Source: Desulfosediminicola flagellatus
GTDB taxonomy: Bacteria; Desulfobacterota; Desulfobulbia; Desulfobulbales; Desulfocapsaceae
Reading direction: 5' to 3'
Assembly: GCF_005116655.2 (NCBI RefSeq)
Contig: NZ_CP050698.1
Span: forward strand, 1,642,501 to 1,706,500
Length of the DNA stretch: 64,000 nucleotides
The translations under genes and the position numbers were made by a program. Below, in pieces: positions 63,254-64,000 of the stretch. Within the stretch, counting starts at the first letter, position 1. Each line of letters starts with the position of its first letter. The notes below the pieces were generated by a model. The model ran no database searches. It was not told where the DNA came from and saw nothing but the letters and a program-made list of their open reading frames with translations.

Positions 63254-64000
63254 CTATTTAGGAGATTTCTGATAACTGCTCACAACGTTGTTTTCCATAT
63301 TTCGATGCCTGTTTCGATTGCGGAGATAGCATACAAATTCATGACAATAGCGGGTGAGAATACGGGTTCTTGATAGAGTCGGCATTTGATCAAAAGTGAG
63401 ATCGTAACCAAGTTTTTCTAGTAATAACCTGGAGAAAGGGTAACTCTCGAAATCACGTAGTTCTTGTTGGCTGAGGTTTGCTCGCCACGCATCAGCCTTT
63501 GAAGCCTGTGGTCGTTTACCTACCAGTTTGTGCTGTGTTTCGGTAAAGCCGGGGATAACAAGCCCACCACCGTTCACCATGGTATCTGTATATGGAATGT
63601 CTGCGAATATACAGAGTTCTTCTAAGTTCTTTTCAGGATCTTTAACGAGTTTTTCGAAAAATACGCGTTGGCAATTATCTGATTCCACAAATTCTACAAT
63701 CAGGGCCTGCTGTAGCCGCTCTGCCCAGTGACGAGAGGCGCTGTAGGCATTGTTGGGGCCCCAGTCCAGATGCCTGAACGAGTCGCATACAGCACGTCCG
63801 TCCCGAATGATGTGAATAAAACGGGCATCCGGGAACACTGATTTTAATAATGCGTAATACTTGAAATTATCTGGAGTGTGGTCAATCCACACACCTGCTT
63901 GAGTTTTGCCAGGCTGAACCCGCATCAAATAGAGTCTGATTATACCCTCAATAGTTTCGCGTGGTTTATCTATATTGATGACCTCTGCCAGTTCTTTTTC
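63254..64000 (-). CDS. Sulfotransferase-family protein, partial at the window edge
   Basis: The C-terminal 248 codons are present. The frame stays open to base 64000, so the N-terminus with the PAPS 5'-phosphosulfate loop lies beyond. FIHIIRDGRAVCDSF matches the 3'-phosphate-binding RDxR...S motif of PAPS-dependent sulfotransferases. VWIDHTPDN upstream fits too. Such enzymes transfer sulfate from PAPS to sugars or lipids, and the acceptor cannot be told. A TTG at 63928 inside the frame is not the likely start. Confidence 0.8.
   Translation of the reverse strand, partial: EKELAEVINIDKPRETIEGIIRLYLMRVQPGKTQAGVWIDHTPDNFKYYALLKSVFPDARFIHIIRDGRAVCDSFRHLDWGPNNAYSASRHWAERLQQALIVEFVESDNCQRVFFEKLVKDPEKNLEELCIFADIPYTDTMVNGGGLVIPGFTETQHKLVGKRPQASKADAWRANLSQQELRDFESYPFSRLLLEKLGYDLTFDQMPTLSRTRILTRYCHEFVCYLRNRNRHRNMENNVVSSYQKSPK

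Overview
The window looks like chromosome from an anaerobic or microaerophilic Desulfobacterota bacterium, most like the Desulfobulbales (sulfate-reducer relatives). This is inference from gene content: an 11-gene-type NADH dehydrogenase-like (nuo) cluster without nuoEFG, a menaquinone methyltransferase, a very large FAD/iron-sulfur/CCG oxidoreductase with an N-terminal DUF3683-like region, and moderate base composition. No 16S rRNA gene is present, so the placement is not firm.

Layout. 1-2.8 kb: an unassigned membrane/coiled-coil protein and an M48 (Ste24-type) protease. 2.8-14.4 kb: one long minus-strand respiratory operon in the order nuoA-B-C-D-H-I-J-K, an extra MrpD/NuoM-like antiporter subunit, an 83-residue membrane protein, a NuoL-like subunit, nuoM, nuoN, with a near-consensus sigma-70 promoter upstream of nuoA and a terminator after nuoN. 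A divergent LysR-type regulator follows. 15.6-18.7 kb: truA, argC, rpsI, rplM and tRNA-Gly(GCC), all minus. 18.9-27.1 kb, plus strand: hisB, a lipoprotein, a TtcA-family tRNA thiolase, a DUF89 protein, asnS, a zinc alcohol dehydrogenase, menG/ubiE and an acyl-CoA synthetase. 27-33 kb: small or unassigned genes, a MOSC protein, a UspA protein and a tandem array of a 147-bp inverted-repeat element. 33.3-41.7 kb: a complete recC-recB-recD operon. 42-45.7 kb: the 1215-residue FAD/Fe-S oxidoreductase. 46-54.6 kb: a manganese-type superoxide dismutase, small hypotheticals, a tandem CDP-alcohol phosphatidyltransferase, topoisomerase III and a SUI1/YciH-like factor.

54.7-61.4 kb is an accessory patch. 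Its parts are a 168-bp palindromic repeat, the C-terminal remnant of an integron-type integrase on the minus strand, an IS21-family element with a 7-bp direct repeat and an istA carrying two in-frame ochre codons, an IS30 transposase remnant, then plus-strand AT-rich small genes with attC-like sequences after two of them, and an intact IS1595-family element with a perfect 8-bp target duplication. The best reading is a decayed chromosomal integron broken up by insertion sequences. 61.5-64 kb returns to ordinary genes: a hypothetical, a membrane-anchored pseudo-receiver protein and a sulfotransferase cut by the window edge.

The most unusual items are the extra ion-pump subunit in the nuo operon, the two-domain phosphatidyltransferase, the receiver protein lacking its phosphoacceptor Asp, the 147-bp interspersed element family and the broken integron. 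I did not find a convincing wholly new multi-gene system.
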